NCBI RefSeq assembly: GCF_000378625.1
Contig: NZ_KB905160.1
Span: 724,952 to 788,951, forward strand
Reading direction: 5' to 3'
Length of the DNA stretch: 64,000 bases
From: Colwellia piezophila ATCC BAA-637
Lineage (GTDB): Bacteria > Pseudomonadota > Gammaproteobacteria > Enterobacterales > Alteromonadaceae
Both the position numbers and the translations under genes were made by a program. Shown piece after piece: positions 62,275 to 64,000 of the stretch; position 1 is the stretch's first letter; each line of letters opens with the position of its first letter. The notes below the pieces were generated by a model. That model was given only the letters and a program-made list of their open reading frames with translations. It was not told the origin of the DNA and searched no databases.

Positions 62275-63273
62275 TTATCTTGTCATTTTCTTTACAAAAA
62301 CCACCACAAAGAGAGCAATAGTAAAGCTACCCGTAAAAGCCTCTATGGCAGCAATAGCACGCGATACTCCAACAGGAGTAAAGTCGCCATAACCTAAGGT
62401 AGTAAAGGTGACCACTGAATAGTAAAGTGAAGATAAGAAGAAAGAGATATTTTCACTCGTGGTGAATTCTGTACCCATCGCTTGAATATTACCGTTGTAG
62501 CTTAAACCGGTAAAAGCATAAATAATGGCACAAATAAATATAATGGCCATAGACAAACCGATGATCCGTAGCGGCGCTTCGCCATAACCACAAAATATAT
62601 CGACAATTTTTGATATTGTTCGTTTCATACTATATCGCGGTAATTGTAAACGGCGCATAGTTAACTCTTTTTGAATAAAGTAACCAGAGAGGGTAAAGAT
62701 TCCTTCGTGTTCAGCGTGTTTACGCAAATCTCGGTAAATTTCTTCAGCTTGCTCTAAGTAATCAATGTTTTCTTGTGCGTTTTTAGCGACTAGAGCCGCT
62801 TTTGCATCATATTCTTGTTTGATTTTATTGCCTATTTTAACATTCTCAAACTTGCTTCCGGTCCACTTTACCCCAAGCATATTAGTGCCTTCTAAATTGG
62901 CACAATTTAAGTTTGAGTCACGTAAATCAGCTTTCATTATGCTGGCATGTTGTAAATTAATATTGAATAAATGACCACTTTTAAGGTTGGTGTGATAAAA
63001 ATCAGCATAAGAGAAGTCATAGCCTTTTTTCTCGTGATGGTTTACAAGGTCGATACCTTGAAGGTTAGTTCTAGCGAGCTTAATTCCGCGCAGCATTCCA
63101 CCTCCTCGGGCATACTTTTCCAGACGTTGTTTGACATCAAGGCCGGACTTATCCACTTCCTTATCATGCCAATAACAAAAGCCAGAGTTATTGGCTTCAC
63201 CCTGGCAGCAAAAGGCTTGCTGCTTGGTGCTATCGGGGTCTTGATATTGACACAATAATTTTATTTTATTCAT
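62275..63273 (-). CDS. Pentapeptide-repeat two-TM ion channel protein
   Basis: A 332-residue protein with three parts. An N-terminal Cys-rich stretch (KLLCQYQDPDS, CCQGEANNSGFCYWHDKE) comes first; a short pentapeptide-repeat region (LRGIKLARTNLQGIDL, ADFYHTNLKSG, ASIMKADLRDSNLNCANLEG) follows. Last come two membrane helices around a pore with the selectivity motif TTLGYGDFTP, as in K+ channels (PF07885). It is probably a cytoplasmic-sensor-gated channel. ATG at 63273 is chosen because an earlier in-frame start would run into the divergent gene's control region. Confidence 0.8.
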   Translation of the reverse strand: MNKIKLLCQYQDPDSTKQQAFCCQGEANNSGFCYWHDKEVDKSGLDVKQRLEKYARGGGMLRGIKLARTNLQGIDLVNHHEKKGYDFSYADFYHTNLKSGHLFNINLQHASIMKADLRDSNLNCANLEGTNMLGVKWTGSKFENVKIGNKIKQEYDAKAALVAKNAQENIDYLEQAEEIYRDLRKHAEHEGIFTLSGYFIQKELTMRRLQLPRYSMKRTISKIVDIFCGYGEAPLRIIGLSMAIIFICAIIYAFTGLSYNGNIQAMGTEFTTSENISFFLSSLYYSVVTFTTLGYGDFTPVGVSRAIAAIEAFTGSFTIALFVVVFVKKMTR

Positions 63274-63320
63274 TTTAATAGTATAGTGCCGAACATCAAA
63301 AAGTAAAAAAAGGAACAAAT

Positions 63321-63803
63321 GTGCAGATAACGTTAATTCAAGCAGATTACCATAATGAGCAACATGGCAAAGATTTAATCATGCTGTTAAACGCCTATGC
63401 CCTAGACCCCATGGGTGGCGGTGAAGCACTTAGCGATAACGTCCAGCGAACTTTGGTAGCTACCTTAGCGGGACGAACTGATTTTTTAACCTTACTTTGT
63501 TACGTTGACGGTAAACCCGCGGGCATCCTTAATTGTGTCGAAGGCTTTTCTACATTTAAATGTAAACCTTTACTCAATATCCATGATTGCGGAGTATTAA
63601 AAGAATATAGAGGTTTAGGTTTGAGCCAAAAACTCTTTATTGAAGTTGAAAAAATATCGAGAGAACGAGGTTACTGTAAATTAACTCTCGAGGTATTAGA
63701 GGGCAATATTGTCGCGCAGAACGCTTATAAGAAGTTAGGTTTTAGTGGCTATGAACTCGATGAGAAAACGGGCAAAGCGCTGTTCTGGGAAAAAGTACTT
63801 TAA
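63321..63803 (+). CDS. GNAT-family N-acetyltransferase
   Basis: A 160-residue acetyltransferase. CoA-binding motif A is LKEYRGLGLSQKLFIEVEKI, followed by LTLEVLEGNIVAQNAYKKLG (motif B). GTG start at 63321 with AAAGGAACAAAT upstream. Divergent from the ion channel gene with only 47 bp between starts. Substrate is unknown. Nothing further was recognised from 63804 to the end. Confidence 0.83.
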   Translation: MQITLIQADYHNEQHGKDLIMLLNAYALDPMGGGEALSDNVQRTLVATLAGRTDFLTLLCYVDGKPAGILNCVEGFSTFKCKPLLNIHDCGVLKEYRGLGLSQKLFIEVEKISRERGYCKLTLEVLEGNIVAQNAYKKLGFSGYELDEKTGKALFWEKVL

Positions 63804-64000
63804 GGCTCTTTCTTAAAAGCTGTTGCCTAGAGTCGTTGGGCAACGCTAGATATAATTGCATGTTAATGAGCTGTTTTTAATTTAGCTGAAAACGCTCACT
63901 AACATTCAATTCATGATGTTGCCGGTACGTTAAAATGAAATAGGCTTTCTTTTTCTCGGTACTTTTGCTTGGCTCTTATCTTGTTCAATAACAGCATGGT

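Overview
The window is AT-rich chromosomal DNA from a marine gammaproteobacterium of the Alteromonadales, most like Colwellia or a close relative. The basis is the uvrC-pgsA-tRNA(Gly/Cys/Leu) order shared with enteric bacteria and vibrios, the alaA-yfbR pair, the ilvI-ilvH operon with an attenuation leader, and many c-di-GMP and two-component proteins. No phage, transposase, integrase or CRISPR array was seen. Genus is inferred from protein character only.

Layout. 1-3.55 kb: 3' part of uvrC, pgsA, and a tRNA array (four Gly, three Leu, one Cys, one broken Gly copy). 3.55-7.1 kb: an acyl-CoA synthetase and a beta-propeller lipoprotein, bounded on the right by an orphan 3' half of tRNA-Leu. 7.6-15.7 kb: two signalling modules. 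One is a CHASE8-HAMP-PAS-PAS-GGDEF-EAL protein with a Met-rich outer-membrane barrel and a YfiR-family protein. The other is a periplasmic binding protein followed by a histidine kinase. 15.8-44.5 kb: a large exopolysaccharide locus, almost all on the minus strand. Its parts match the Vibrio fischeri syp (symbiosis polysaccharide) locus closely: a STAS protein, OmpA lipoprotein, SLBB export protein, CpsD-like ATPase, chain-length protein, phosphosugar transferase, flippase, O-antigen ligase, acetyltransferases and glycosyltransferases, and a sigma-54 response regulator. It also carries glmS, a YvcK/CofD-like protein and a LruC/GEVED secreted protein with a small lipoprotein. It is interrupted by a FAD monooxygenase and a membrane EEP-family gene. 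44.6-64 kb: a response regulator with a degenerate HD-GYP domain, glnS, a tandem-SBP MltF, ilvH/ilvI, a DUF4136 lipoprotein, an intact HD-GYP response regulator, yfbR, alaA, a GFA-family protein, proS, a pentapeptide-repeat ion channel and a GNAT acetyltransferase.

How it fits together. Five minus-strand units of the polysaccharide region each carry a -24/-12 (sigma-54) type promoter 39-51 nt before the first start codon, with a small TGCA-type dyad 72-101 bp further upstream. This suggests one regulon, probably driven by the sigma-54 activator encoded at 43.0-44.4 kb. It would include the LruC protein pair, which are then candidate matrix proteins. The putative Wzy/O-antigen ligase of this locus is broken by a frameshift and a stop.

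Other notable points. Between ilvI and ilvH there are three tandem 122-bp units. Each encodes a 40-residue peptide, overlaps the next by TAATG, and resembles a copy of the ilvI/ilvH junction. A Val/Leu/Ile-rich leader peptide plus attenuator precedes ilvI. A modular MITE-like repeat family with terminal inverted repeats recurs at about 32.0, 42.8, 47.9, 55.3 and 60.1 kb. All assignments come from reading the sequence; no database search was run.
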